Assembly: GCF_008932115.1 (NCBI RefSeq)
Contig: NZ_CP044543.1
Span: 7,012,501 to 7,076,500, forward strand
Length of the DNA stretch: 64,000 bases
Direction of reading: 5' to 3'
Source: Bradyrhizobium betae
GTDB lineage: Bacteria; Pseudomonadota; Alphaproteobacteria; Rhizobiales; Xanthobacteraceae
Below, in pieces: positions 9,901 to 18,315 of this stretch (its first letter is position 1; each line of letters starts with the position of its first letter). Made by a program: the position numbers and the translations under genes. The notes under the pieces were generated by a model. It was given only the letters and a program-made list of their open reading frames with translations. It did no database searches and was not told the origin of the DNA.

Positions 9901-10120
9901 TCTGCCCGAGCTGCCGCTCCAGCGGCGCGGTGATCAGCGAGGCGATCACGTCGGGGCTGGCGCCCGGAAGCTGCGTCGTCACCTGCACGGTCGGGAAGTC
10001 GACCTGCGGCAGCGCCGAGACCGGCAGCGAGAAATAGCCCAGCAGCCCGCCGATCAGAAGCGCGATGCCGAGCAGCGAGGTCGCGATCGGGCGGCGGATG
10101 AAGGGTTCGGAGACGCCCAT
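6971..10120 (-). CDS. RND multidrug efflux permease (MdtB-like), first pump of a pair
   Basis: A 1049-residue RND transporter starting MGVSEPFIRRPIATSLLGIA. TM4 has GFVVDDAIVMIENI with the proton-carrying Asp pair near residue 400. TM10 has GIVKKNAIMMIDF, and RFRPIMMTT follows. It lies 36 bp after the adaptor gene and overlaps the second RND gene by one base. By analogy with MdtBC it would assemble with the second pump, the adaptor at 10157-11566 and the outer-membrane channel at 11556-13034 into an envelope-spanning exporter. The gene is intact, with no frameshift. Confidence 0.93.
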   Translation of the reverse strand: MGVSEPFIRRPIATSLLGIALLIGGLLGYFSLPVSALPQVDFPTVQVTTQLPGASPDVIASLITAPLERQLGQIPSLSAMNSTSSFGVSQISLQFDLNRDIDGATQDVQAAINAAAGVLPKTLPYPPTYAKVNPADAPVMTLALRSDTISLRAMSDIADTLLAQRLSQISGVGRVSVLGGLKPAVRIQADLARLAAYGIAMEDLRTAIANANVSGPKGSLDGAQQAYIIAANDQIAAADAYKPIIIAYRNGSPVTIADVAQIVDGLENDRTGGWYQGTPAVIIDIQRQPGANVIDVVSQIRAEIPKVQRAIPAGVNLTIVSDRTVTIRASVHDVQFTLILSVVLVTLVVLLFLRSLRATLIAGVALPLSLITSFGIMYFAGFSLDNLSLMALTIGTGFVVDDAIVMIENIVRHMENGDSAMEASLKGASEIGFTVISLTVSLIAVFIPLLFMSGLVGRMFREFALTLTIAVVTSAVISLTLTPMMCSRLLRHAHEEFAVPGLAAVSRFIDRTVEFYHRTLLWVLERQRATLLVTFATLVATLVLYVVAPKGFLPLQDTASITAVTEAGPDVSFAEMQKRQTEVADAIKADPDVTGVVSVIGAGSVNPTTNVGRLVMSLKPRGERRDDVSAVVIRLKQRVSGIPGMTVYFQPVQDVQISTQSSRSQYQYTLTGTDAALVSEWARKLVAEMRRDPLFRDVSSEAQEGGLRAQLDVDRTRAGQLGVSLQAITDTLNDAFAQRQISTIYGQANQYRVVLEALPMYQRDPSILSKLYLPGGASATAGAPNAQVPLSAVATLKRTTAPLAISHQAQFPAISLSFNLAPGAALGDAVEAVKTIEARIEMPNSILGVYSGDAAEFAKALAGQPWLLLAAVITIYIVLGVLYESYIHPITILSTLPSAGVGAILALMLCGQDLSVIGLIGIILLMGIVKKNAIMMIDFALEAERGKGMSPQEAIVQACLLRFRPIMMTTLAALFGALPLAIESGTGAELRFPLGISIIGGLLLSQLLTLYTTPVIYLALDRINRRLERALPPVEPGGPPVAGATEGMQ

Positions 10121-10156
10121 GAGTTTCGCCTGCCGCTCAGGCGGCCGTTGTCGGGA

Positions 10157-11566
10157 TCATGGCTGCTTGGCTCCAGATCCCGGTGCCCCAGGACTTCGTG
10201 CAGGTCCCGGTGCCGGCCCGGTCTGCCCCTTCTGGTCGCCTTCAGTGCTGCTGCGCTTGGCGCGAGGCTCGCCGTCCTTTTGACTATCCTTTTGAGTATC
10301 CTTGGCCTGACCGTCCTTCTTCTGGCCATCCGGCGCGCGCGCCCGCTTGCGCGGTGCGAGATCGGCCGACGGGGTCTGGTCGTCGCGGCCGACGACCACC
10401 TTGGAGCCGTCGGACAGATTCGCAAAGCCCGTGGTGACGACCCTGTCGTTCGCCGCCAGGCCGCTGGCGATGACCGCATCATGCTCGTTCTGCTGCGTCA
10501 CCGTCACGGGCTTGGCCGAGACGACGTTGTCCTCACCGATGACATAACTGAAGGTGCCGATCGGTCCGCGCTGCACCGCCGACGTCGGCACCACCAGCGC
10601 CTGCATCAGGGTCTCGACCTTGAGGCGGACATTGACGAACTGGCCCGGCCAAAGCTGGTAATTGGCGTTGGGGAATTCGGCCTTGAGCTTGAGCGTGCCC
10701 GTGGTCTGGTCGACCTGGTTGTCGATGCCGGTGAGCTTGCCGGTGTCGATCACCGTGATGCCGTCATTGCCGAACACGTCGACGGCGAGCGTGCCCTTCG
10801 CCGCCGCCGCGTTGACGCGCATGATCTGCTGCTGCGGCAGGCTGAACCACACCGCGATCGGCTGCAACTGCGTGATCACCACCAGACCCGTGGTGTCCGA
10901 GGCGTGGATGATGTTGCCCTGGTCGACCTGGCGCAGGCCGGCGCGGCCGGAGATCGGCGCGACGATCCTGGTGTAGCTCAGCGTCGCCGCCGCGTTGTCG
11001 ATCGAGGCCTGGTCGGCCTTGACCAGTGCCTCGGTCTGCGCGACCAGCGCGCGCTGCGTGTCGGCCTGCTGCTTGGAGCCGGCGTTGGAGGCAGCGAGTT
11101 GCTCGTAGCGCGTGAGATCGATGCGCTGGTTGGCGAGCTGGGCCTCGTCCTGCGCCTTCTTGGCGACGGCCTGGTCATACGTCGCCTGGTAGAGCGCCGG
11201 ATCGATCTCGCCGAGCACGTCGCCCTTCTTGACGTCCTGGCCTTCGGTGAATTTCACGGCAATCAGCTTGCCGTCGACCTGAGAGCGCACGGTCACGGTG
11301 TTGAGCGCGCGGATCGCGCCGACGCCGTCGAGATAAACAGGAACATCCTGAATGCGCGGCGTCGCCGCCAGCACCGGGACCGGCAGATCGGGCCGCTGGT
11401 TGCGGCCGTTCGCCTGCTGCGGCTGTTGATGCCAGACGGTCCAGCCGTAATAGCCGAGGCCGCCGAGGATCGCGAGCGTGATCAGGGTCATGACGAAGCC
11501 GCGGCCGCGCGACCTCGTCGCGCCTCCCTGCTTCGCATCATCCTTGCCATCCGGCTTAAAGAGCAT
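10157..11566 (-). CDS. Efflux RND transporter periplasmic adaptor (HlyD/AcrA/MdtA family)
   Basis: The 469-residue adaptor has an N-terminal basic segment and one membrane anchor (GFVMTLITLAILGGLGYYGW). Lipoyl half-motifs, an alpha hairpin (about residues 110-190) and a beta-barrel domain follow. It bridges the RND pumps to the outer-membrane channel. Its ATG at 11566 lies inside the last codons of the channel gene (11-base overlap), which supports the choice of start. It is longer than typical adaptors because of a C-terminal tail of about 70 residues rich in Lys, Asp, Gln, Gly and Pro, probably disordered. The role of the tail is unknown. Confidence 0.92.
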   Translation of the reverse strand: MLFKPDGKDDAKQGGATRSRGRGFVMTLITLAILGGLGYYGWTVWHQQPQQANGRNQRPDLPVPVLAATPRIQDVPVYLDGVGAIRALNTVTVRSQVDGKLIAVKFTEGQDVKKGDVLGEIDPALYQATYDQAVAKKAQDEAQLANQRIDLTRYEQLAASNAGSKQQADTQRALVAQTEALVKADQASIDNAAATLSYTRIVAPISGRAGLRQVDQGNIIHASDTTGLVVITQLQPIAVWFSLPQQQIMRVNAAAAKGTLAVDVFGNDGITVIDTGKLTGIDNQVDQTTGTLKLKAEFPNANYQLWPGQFVNVRLKVETLMQALVVPTSAVQRGPIGTFSYVIGEDNVVSAKPVTVTQQNEHDAVIASGLAANDRVVTTGFANLSDGSKVVVGRDDQTPSADLAPRKRARAPDGQKKDGQAKDTQKDSQKDGEPRAKRSSTEGDQKGQTGPAPGPARSPGAPGSGAKQP

Positions 11567-13034
11567 TGACCGGTTTCTCCATGCGCGGCTCCCAGCCGCC
11601 GCCGAGCGCCTGATACAGGCTGACGATGGCGAGAAGCCGTGCGAGTTGGGCCTGCGACAGCGCATCTTCCGCCGAGAACAGGGTCAGTTGGGTGTTGAGC
11701 ACGGTCACGATGTCGGCGGTGCCGGCGCGCAATTGCTGCTCGGCGAGATCGAAGGCGCGCCGCGAGGCGGTGACGACATCGCGCTGTAATTGCAGCTTGA
11801 TCGTGGTCTGCTTGATCGAGAACAGCGCGTTGTCGACGTCGGCAAAGGACTGGATGATGGTCTTGCGGTAGGTCTGCAGCAACTCGTCCTGCCGCGCCTT
11901 GGCGAATTCGAAATTGCCGAGGATCTTGCCGCCGTCGAAGATCGGTTGCGTCGCGCTGCCGACGAGCTGGAAGAACGCCGCATGCGGCTGGAACAGCGAC
12001 ACCAGCGCCGCGCTCTGATAGCCGCCATTGCCGGTGAGCTGGATGGTCGGGAAGAACTGCGCGCGGGCATTGCCTATGTTCGCCGTGGCGGAGGCGAGCT
12101 GCGCCTCCTGCCGGCGGATATCCGGCCGCTGCGTCAGGATCTCCGACGGCAGGCCGGGCGTCACGCGCGGAATGGCGACCGTGTTCAGCGAGCCGCCGAG
12201 CACGCGGACGCTCTCGGGCGGCCGCGACACCAGCACGGCGAGCGCGTTGACGTTCTGGTCGAGCGTCTGGCGCAGCGGCGGCACCAGCGCCTTCTGGTTG
12301 GCGAGCACGCTCTCCTGCTGGGCGACGTCGAGGTCGGTGCCGGTGCCGGCCTTGCGGCGCTCGCGGACGGCATCGAGGATGCGCTGCGCGCTCGCGATGT
12401 TGCGCTGTGAGGTCCTGATACGATCCTGCGAGGCCAGCACCTGGAAATAGGCGTTGGCGACGGCGGAGAGTGTCGTCAGCGCGACGACGTCGCGATCGAA
12501 GCGGTTGGCATTGGCGGTCTCTTCCGCGGTCTGCAGCGCATCGCGATTCTGGCCCCAGAAATCGAGCTGGTAGCTGGCGCTGAGCGAGGCCGAATAATTG
12601 ACGACCTCGCGGCCGCCATTGGTGAGGCCCGACGAGCTCGATCCTGAAGTGCGCGAGTAGGTTTCGGAACCGCTCCCCGACAGGCTCGGCAGCAGCGCCG
12701 CGCCGGCCTGCCGCGCCTGGGCATCGGCCTGGACGATGCGCGCGACGGCGGCGGCGATATCGAGGTTGACGGTCTGCGCCTCTTCCATCAGTTGCGTCAG
12801 CTCCGCCGAGCGGAAGCCGCGCCACCAATCCAGCGTCGGCGGCGCGTCCGCCTTGCCGGCGTATTTGTATTGCGCGGGGACATCCAGCGCGGGATCCGGC
12901 AGATCCTGAGTCAGCACGCAGGCGCCCGAACTGGCGGCAAGGCACAGCGCGCCGAGCCAGCGCACCGCCCGCCGCGTCCAGGACGCAGAGCCAACAGACC
13001 GCCGCATGGCGATCGCCGGAACTCGCTGTGTCAC
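11556..13034 (-). CDS. Outer-membrane efflux lipoprotein (NodT/OprM family)
   Basis: The 492-residue TolC-like channel has two tandem OEP repeats with long coiled-coil segments, for example residues about 70-260 and 280-480. The N-terminus is a signal sequence ending LCLAASSGAC, where the Cys is a plausible lipidation site although SGAC is a weak lipobox. The GTG at 13034 was chosen because GGAGG sits 6 bases upstream. ATG alternatives exist at 13067 and 13007. It is the first gene of the leftward operon channel - adaptor - RND - RND - DTW protein, and its 3' end overlaps the adaptor start. Confidence 0.9.
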   Translation of the reverse strand: MTQRVPAIAMRRSVGSASWTRRAVRWLGALCLAASSGACVLTQDLPDPALDVPAQYKYAGKADAPPTLDWWRGFRSAELTQLMEEAQTVNLDIAAAVARIVQADAQARQAGAALLPSLSGSGSETYSRTSGSSSSGLTNGGREVVNYSASLSASYQLDFWGQNRDALQTAEETANANRFDRDVVALTTLSAVANAYFQVLASQDRIRTSQRNIASAQRILDAVRERRKAGTGTDLDVAQQESVLANQKALVPPLRQTLDQNVNALAVLVSRPPESVRVLGGSLNTVAIPRVTPGLPSEILTQRPDIRRQEAQLASATANIGNARAQFFPTIQLTGNGGYQSAALVSLFQPHAAFFQLVGSATQPIFDGGKILGNFEFAKARQDELLQTYRKTIIQSFADVDNALFSIKQTTIKLQLQRDVVTASRRAFDLAEQQLRAGTADIVTVLNTQLTLFSAEDALSQAQLARLLAIVSLYQALGGGWEPRMEKPVNAL

Positions 13035-13734
13035 ATCCACCCTCCGCCGGGCAGATAAAGCCGCCACCGCGCAGCCGGATTAACCGATTCGCGGCGGGAC
13101 AGTCGGGAGGCCTTCTGCAACTCGTTCAAAGGTGATGCTTTCTGCGGAACCTTACGATTTCATCCTAGCCGGGCGCGGAACGCCATGACAGTCCCGCACC
13201 TGCGAAACGCACACAAGAACGCGTCGACGCCAGGACCGCATAGATACGAAATCGTCCTGCGCTGCAGTGCTTTTTCGTATTCCCGTGCCGTCTGAGACGG
13301 CATTCAATCTTACCAAGATTTCATGTGATATTGCCGCCACACCTGTCAGCCACAGCAGCTTGGGCGACTACGACCGGCGTCAAAGCCTGCCAGCGCCATT
13401 CTCACGAGGTCGTCAATTGCCGGCAGCGAAGACGCCGCCGTCGCATTGGCAAGGAACCTCCGCGTCCCCGCGCCATCCGCACGGCTCGCCCGGGTTCAGA
13501 TTGCTCCTCGGAACCGCTCGTGACGATAGTTATCTTCCATATCCTGGCGGCGATCAGCCAGATCCTTCTCACCGCGCCGCTGCGCCCCGCCATCGCCCGT
13601 CCCCCTCCCGGAATATCGTTGCCTTGGCGGCGCTTGGCACGGTTTCGCCGCAGCGCAAAAGCCTTCCCCTTTTGGTTTCCAAGCACTAGGTTCTGGCCAA
13701 TCTGATCAACCCCTTGCCAGTGAATTCCCCCGAC
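13035..13734. other. Intergenic region with inverted repeats, no convincing gene
   Basis: About 700 bases separate the divergent efflux operon and the cysteine synthase gene. The open frames here have no recognisable domains or ribosome binding sites. Two symmetrical motifs stand out: the palindrome GCCGTCTGAGACGGC at 13287-13301, and ATACGAAA at 13244-13251 matched by TTTCGTAT at 13273-13280. Either could be an operator. No adjacent regulator gene was found. Confidence 0.5.
13287..13301. promoter_or_regulatory. Perfect 15-base palindrome, candidate operator
   Basis: GCCGTCT-G-AGACGGC is exactly symmetrical (7-1-7). It sits about 250 bp upstream of the efflux operon start and about 430 bp upstream of cysK. 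Operator function is inferred from symmetry alone. Confidence 0.25.
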
Positions 13735-14769
13735 ATGATCATCAAGAACGACGTTGTCGAAGCCATCGGCAACACCCCGCTGATCAAGCTGAAGCGCGCC
13801 TCCGAACTGACCGGATGCACCATTCTGGGCAAGGCCGAGTTCATGAATCCCGGCCAGTCGGTCAAGGACCGCGCCGGCAAATGGATGATCCTGGAGGCCG
13901 AGAAGCGCGGCGAGCTCAAGCCCGGCGGTCTGGTGGTGGAATCGACCGCCGGCAATACCGGCATCGGCCTTGCGGTCGTTGCGAGCGCCCGCGGCTACCG
14001 CACGCTGATCGTGATCCCGGAGACGCAGAGCCAGGAGAAGAAGGACTTCCTGAAGCTGTGCGGCGCCGAGCTGCTGGAATCGCCGGCGCTGCCCTATTCC
14101 AATCCGAACAGCTACCAGCATGTCGGCCGCAGGCTCGCCGACGAGCTGCGCAAGACCGAGCCGAACGGCGTGCTGTTCGCCGACCAATGGAACAACCTCG
14201 ACAATGCCAAGGCGCATTACGAGTCCACGGGTCCGGAGATCTGGGAGCAGACCGGCGGCAAGGTCGACGGCTTCGTCTGCTCGGTGGGCAGCGGCGGCAC
14301 GCTCGCCGGCATCAGCCGCTATCTGAAGGAGAAGAACAAGGACGTTCGCATCGCCTGCGCCGATCCGCATGGCGCGGGCATGTACGAATATTTCAGGACC
14401 GGCGACCCCAAGGCGACGCCCGGCGGCTCGATCACGGAAGGCATTGGGCTTGGCCGCGCGACCGCGATCGTCGAGTCCGCCAAGGTGGACGATGCCTATC
14501 TCATTCCCGATACCGACGCCGTCACCGTGATCTACGAACTGCTCCAGCACGAAGGCCTGTGCCTCGGCGGCTCCAGCGGCATCAACATCGCCGGCGCGAT
14601 GCGGCTGGCCAAACAGCTCGGACCCGGCAAGACGATCGTGACCATCCTCTGCGATTCCGGCAGCCGTTATCAGTCGAAGCTGTTCAACGCCGACTTCATG
14701 CGCGCCAAGAACCTGCCCGTGCCGGAATGGCTGGAGAAGCGCAGCAACATCAAGCTGCCGTTCGTCTAG
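13735..14769 (+). CDS. cysK: Cysteine synthase A (O-acetylserine sulfhydrylase)
   Basis: A 344-residue PLP enzyme that makes cysteine from O-acetylserine and sulfide. The PLP lysine is K44 in NPGQSVKDRAGKW. The substrate loop is STAGNTGIGLAVVA, the PLP phosphate loop is VGSGGTLAGISRYL, and a C-terminal GGSSGINIAGA segment follows. The ATG at 13735 begins MIIKNDVVEAIGNTPLIKL, the usual start region of the family. Longer TTG and GTG starts at 13714 and 13720 are possible. It is somewhat longer than the 310-325 residues of many CysK proteins because of a C-terminal extension ending NIKLPFV. It converges with the aap operon. Confidence 0.92.
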   Translation: MIIKNDVVEAIGNTPLIKLKRASELTGCTILGKAEFMNPGQSVKDRAGKWMILEAEKRGELKPGGLVVESTAGNTGIGLAVVASARGYRTLIVIPETQSQEKKDFLKLCGAELLESPALPYSNPNSYQHVGRRLADELRKTEPNGVLFADQWNNLDNAKAHYESTGPEIWEQTGGKVDGFVCSVGSGGTLAGISRYLKEKNKDVRIACADPHGAGMYEYFRTGDPKATPGGSITEGIGLGRATAIVESAKVDDAYLIPDTDAVTVIYELLQHEGLCLGGSSGINIAGAMRLAKQLGPGKTIVTILCDSGSRYQSKLFNADFMRAKNLPVPEWLEKRSNIKLPFV

Positions 14770-14817
14770 GCCGGCAAGGTTACAGCCGGTCGATTTGATT
14801 TTGGAGAGCTGACAAGC

Positions 14818-15555
14818 TCACCGCAGGATCTGGCTCAGGAACAGCTTCGTCCGCGCGTGCTGGGGAGCGGCAAAGAATTCGTTCGGGGTGTTGGCCTCGA
14901 TGATCTGGCCGGCGTCCATGAACACGACGCGATTGGCGACCTCGCGGGCAAAGCCCATCTCGTGGGTCACCACCAGCATGGTCATGCCCTCCTCGGCGAG
15001 GTCGACCATGGTGTCGAGCACCTCCTTGACCATCTCAGGATCGAGCGCCGAGGTCGGCTCGTCGAACAGCATCACCTTCGGGTTCATGGTCAGCGCGCGC
15101 GCGATCGCGACGCGCTGCTGCTGGCCGCCGGACATCTGCCCCGGAAACTTGTTGGCCTGATGCGGGATCTTGACCCGCTCCAGGAATTTCATCGCGTTGG
15201 CCTCGGCTTCCTTCTTGGGGATGTTGCGCACCCAGATCGGCGCCAGCGTGCAATTGTCCAGCACCGTCAGATGCGGGAACAGGTTGAAGCTCTGGAACAC
15301 CATGCCGACTTCGCGGCGCACGGCGTCGACATGCTTGAGGTTCGGCCCGAGCGCGATGCCATCGACGACGATCTCGCCCTCCTGGAATTCCTCCAGCGCG
15401 TTGATGCAGCGGATCAGGGTCGACTTGCCGGAGCCCGAGGGGCCGCAGATCACGATGCGCTCGCCCTTGTGGACCTCGAGGTCGATGTCGCGCAGCACGT
15501 GAAACTCGCCGTACCATTTGTTGAGGCCGGAAATCTTGACGATGGGGTCGGACAT
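14818..15555 (-). CDS. aapP: General L-amino-acid ABC transporter, ATP-binding subunit
   Basis: A 245-residue ABC ATPase of the polar amino acid uptake class. Walker A is [14 protein letters not shown], the signature is [15 protein letters not shown], Walker B is [14 protein letters not shown], and the switch His is in VVTHEMGF. It powers uptake through the AapQ/AapM permeases encoded immediately upstream and is the last gene of the operon. The ATG at 15555 follows the AapM stop by 11 bp. Longer readings run back through the permease gene. Confidence 0.93.
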   Translation of the reverse strand: MSDPIVKISGLNKWYGEFHVLRDIDLEVHKGERIVICGPSGSGKSTLIRCINALEEFQEGEIVVDGIALGPNLKHVDAVRREVGMVFQSFNLFPHLTVLDNCTLAPIWVRNIPKKEAEANAMKFLERVKIPHQANKFPGQMSGGQQQRVAIARALTMNPKVMLFDEPTSALDPEMVKEVLDTMVDLAEEGMTMLVVTHEMGFAREVANRVVFMDAGQIIEANTPNEFFAAPQHARTKLFLSQILR

Positions 15556-15566
15556 GGTGAGCTCGA

Positions 15567-17087
15567 TCAGTTGCGGCGGTGAGCGTTGAGGCGATGCTCG
15601 ACGAAGAGCGAATAGCGCGACATTCCAAAGCAGAAGATGAAGTAGATGATGCCGGCAAAGGCAAAGCCGGTGAAGGCCGTGGACGGCGTCGACCATTTCG
15701 GGTCCGAGAACGATGCCCGGAGCGAGCCGAGCAGGTCGAACAGCGCCACGATCGAGACCAGCGACGTATCCTTGAACAGCGAGATGAAGCTGTTGACGAG
15801 GTTCGGAATGACGTGGCGCAGCGCCTGCGGCAGCACGATCAGCGAGGTCGTCTTCCACCACGACAGCCCCAGCGCCGCAGCCGCCTCGCCCTGCCCGCGC
15901 GGGATCGCGGCAAGGCCGCCGCGGACGTTCTCGGCCTGATAGGCGCCGGTGAACAGCGCGATGCCGATCAGCGCGCGCACCAGACCGTCGACGGTGAAAT
16001 TGCCCGGCAGGAACAGCGGCAGCATGTAGGTCGCAAAGAACAGCACGGTGATCAGCGGCACGCCGCGCCAGAACTCGATGAAGGCGATCGAGAAAATCCG
16101 GATCAGCGGAATGGTGGAACGGCGGCCGAGCGCCAATGCGATGCCGATCGGCAGCGAGGTGACGATGCCGGTGACGGAGACCACCAGCGTCACCAGCAGG
16201 CCGCCCCACAAATTCGTCGTCACGACCGGCAGTCCGCCCTGATCGAGGCCCATCAGCTTGATCACGACCGCGATGGCGACGAAGGCGGCGATGCTCGATG
16301 CGAGCGCGCGCCAACCCGTGCGAATACCGCCGCCGAGCACGAAGGCGATCAGCGAGACGACGACGGTCGTGATGGCGACATCGGCCCAGACGGATTGGCC
16401 GGAGCCCTGGATCTGGTCGCGCAGCCAGACCAGCGGAAAGATCAGCCAGGAAATCGCGATGCCGATCAGCACGATGAGGTTGCCGACGACCCAGAGCAGC
16501 GGCGCAATCGCCGAGGTCTTGCTGAGGCTGAGCAGCACCTGCCCGGCGCCGATGATGCTGTCGTCGAACAATTGCAGCAGGCCGGCCGTCCAGCTCAGGC
16601 CAAAGCCCTTGATGCCGCCGCCATGCAGCAGGAAGAAGGCGACCACCGGAAAGGCGAAGAAGAACAGGCCGGCGTTGAGCCCCTTCGACGGCAGCCGCGG
16701 AATCAGCAGCGGCACCAGCAGGACCACGGACAGCGCCAGCGTGAGGTTGACCCGCCAGCGTTCCGCCTCGGGATAGAAGCCGTAGATCAGCTGCGGCAGC
16801 TTGGCCTGGATGTAGGGCCAGCAGGCGCCGACCGCGAACCCGGCATTCTCGGTCAGGCACGCGGTGCGATCCTTGCCGGCCCAGACCGCATCGACCATCA
16901 GGAACTTCACGGCGGGAATGATGGTGAACCAGAGCAGCAAGGCGCCGACGATCGTGAGCAGGATGTTGGTCGGCGAGTTGAACAGGCGCGTGCGCACGAG
17001 ACCGATGAAGCCCGTGGTCTTGACCGGCGCGGGGCGCTCGGTGAGCAGGTCCCGGCGGACATAGCCGGACGAGGCGATATCGCTCAT
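15567..17087 (-). CDS. aapM: General L-amino-acid ABC transporter permease (long form)
   Basis: The 506-residue inner-membrane permease has the His/Glu/Gln/Arg/opine transporter domain at its C-terminus, with the EAA loop around [23 protein letters not shown]. The N-terminus has the usual AapM helix and periplasmic region with [12 protein letters not shown]. Between FFLLHGGG (about residue 160) and [12 protein letters not shown] lie roughly 120 extra residues with three to four hydrophobic segments. AapM of Rhizobium leguminosarum is, as I recall, about 384 residues. The start overlaps the aapQ stop by 4 bases (ATGA). No frameshift was seen. Confidence 0.9.
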   Translation of the reverse strand: MSDIASSGYVRRDLLTERPAPVKTTGFIGLVRTRLFNSPTNILLTIVGALLLWFTIIPAVKFLMVDAVWAGKDRTACLTENAGFAVGACWPYIQAKLPQLIYGFYPEAERWRVNLTLALSVVLLVPLLIPRLPSKGLNAGLFFFAFPVVAFFLLHGGGIKGFGLSWTAGLLQLFDDSIIGAGQVLLSLSKTSAIAPLLWVVGNLIVLIGIAISWLIFPLVWLRDQIQGSGQSVWADVAITTVVVSLIAFVLGGGIRTGWRALASSIAAFVAIAVVIKLMGLDQGGLPVVTTNLWGGLLVTLVVSVTGIVTSLPIGIALALGRRSTIPLIRIFSIAFIEFWRGVPLITVLFFATYMLPLFLPGNFTVDGLVRALIGIALFTGAYQAENVRGGLAAIPRGQGEAAAALGLSWWKTTSLIVLPQALRHVIPNLVNSFISLFKDTSLVSIVALFDLLGSLRASFSDPKWSTPSTAFTGFAFAGIIYFIFCFGMSRYSLFVEHRLNAHRRN

Positions 17088-18289
17088 GCGCCGAGGCTCC
17101 GGCTGATGCGCCACCCGTAGACGCTCATGACGGCGCTGGTGAGCAGCGAGATCAGCAAATAGACGCCCATCGTCATGGCGATGATCTCGATCGCCTGCCC
17201 GGTCTGGCTCAGCGAGGTGCCGGCGAATACCGAGACGAGGTCGGGGTAGCCGATCGCGACCGCCAGCGAGGAATTCTTGGTGAGATTGAGGTACTGGTTG
17301 GTCAGCGGCGGCACGATGACCCGCATCGCCTGCGGCACGACGATCAGCCGGAGCGTGGTGCCGCGGCTGAGGCCGAGCGACGAGCCTGCCTCCATCTGTC
17401 CGCTGTGCACGGACAGGATGCCCGCGCGCACGATCTCGGCGATGAAGGCGGCGGTATAGGTCGACAGCGCCAAAGTCAGCGCAACGAATTCCGGGATGAT
17501 GCGCGAGCCGCCGGCGAAATTGAAGCCCTTGAGCTGCGGCAGCTCGAAGGTGAAGGGCAGACCAAATATCAAGACGCTTGCCAGCGGCAACCCGAACAGC
17601 AGGCCCAGCACATAGGGCCAGATCCGGATCATCTGGCCGCGCTGAAACAATGCGCGCCGCGCGTAAGTGCGTAGCAGCAGAGAGGCCACGATGCCGAATG
17701 CCAGCACCGCCAGGAACGGCTCGAAACCGCCCTCGCCGATCGGGCGTGGAATGACGAGGCCACGGTTGCTGACGAAGGCGATGCCGAGCAGCGAAATGCT
17801 CTGCCGCGGGTTCGGCAGGGCCGCGAGCACCGCCAGGTACCAGAACAGGATCTGGAACAGCACCGGCAGGTTGCGGATCACCTCGACGTAGAGCTCGCCG
17901 ATGCGCGACAGCAGCCAATTGGGCGACAGCCGGCACAGCGCGACGATGAAGCCGATCAAGGTGGCGAAGACGATGCCCACCACCGAGACCACGAGCGTGT
18001 TCAAAAGCCCGACCACGAACACGCGCAGGAACGTGTCCGAGCCGGTGTAGGAGATCAGGGTCTGGTTGACGTCGAAGCCGGCATTGTTCCGGAGGAAACC
18101 GAAGCCGGCGGCGATGTGCTGGTTCTCGAGATTGGCGCGGGTATTGGAGACGATCTCATAGCCGATCCAGCCCAAAACCGCAGCGAAGGCAAACTGGACG
18201 GCGACGCCGTTCCAGCCGGTCTTGCCGCCCAGAATGCGCCTGATCTTCAGAGCGATCTGGGCCGGCGGTTTTCGAGCCTCGTTGCTCAT
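17084..18289 (-). CDS. aapQ: General L-amino-acid ABC transporter permease
   Basis: The 401-residue permease is partner to AapM. It has an N-terminal TM, a periplasmic stretch ([18 protein letters not shown]) and a C-terminal HisM-type domain whose EAA loop is [25 protein letters not shown]. The ATG at 18289 begins [20 protein letters not shown]. It follows aapJ by 26 bp and its stop overlaps the aapM start by 4 bases. Length agrees with characterised AapQ proteins. Confidence 0.93.
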   Translation of the reverse strand: MSNEARKPPAQIALKIRRILGGKTGWNGVAVQFAFAAVLGWIGYEIVSNTRANLENQHIAAGFGFLRNNAGFDVNQTLISYTGSDTFLRVFVVGLLNTLVVSVVGIVFATLIGFIVALCRLSPNWLLSRIGELYVEVIRNLPVLFQILFWYLAVLAALPNPRQSISLLGIAFVSNRGLVIPRPIGEGGFEPFLAVLAFGIVASLLLRTYARRALFQRGQMIRIWPYVLGLLFGLPLASVLIFGLPFTFELPQLKGFNFAGGSRIIPEFVALTLALSTYTAAFIAEIVRAGILSVHSGQMEAGSSLGLSRGTTLRLIVVPQAMRVIVPPLTNQYLNLTKNSSLAVAIGYPDLVSVFAGTSLSQTGQAIEIIAMTMGVYLLISLLTSAVMSVYGWRISRSLGA

Positions 18290-18315
18290 CGCCGCTGTCA
18301 GCGGTTCAGGCGGGG

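Noticed and set aside
564..14550. Long rightward open frames antisense to the methyltransferase, RND and NodT genes, including one of over 1500 codons at 6965-11569
   Set aside because: They mirror strongly supported genes in GC-rich DNA, are rich in Arg, His, Gln and Asp, and show no domain, so they are shadow frames.
15579..17120. A 513-codon rightward frame antisense to aapM
   Set aside because: Composition is Arg/Gln/Asp-rich with no fold, while the opposite strand encodes an intact permease.
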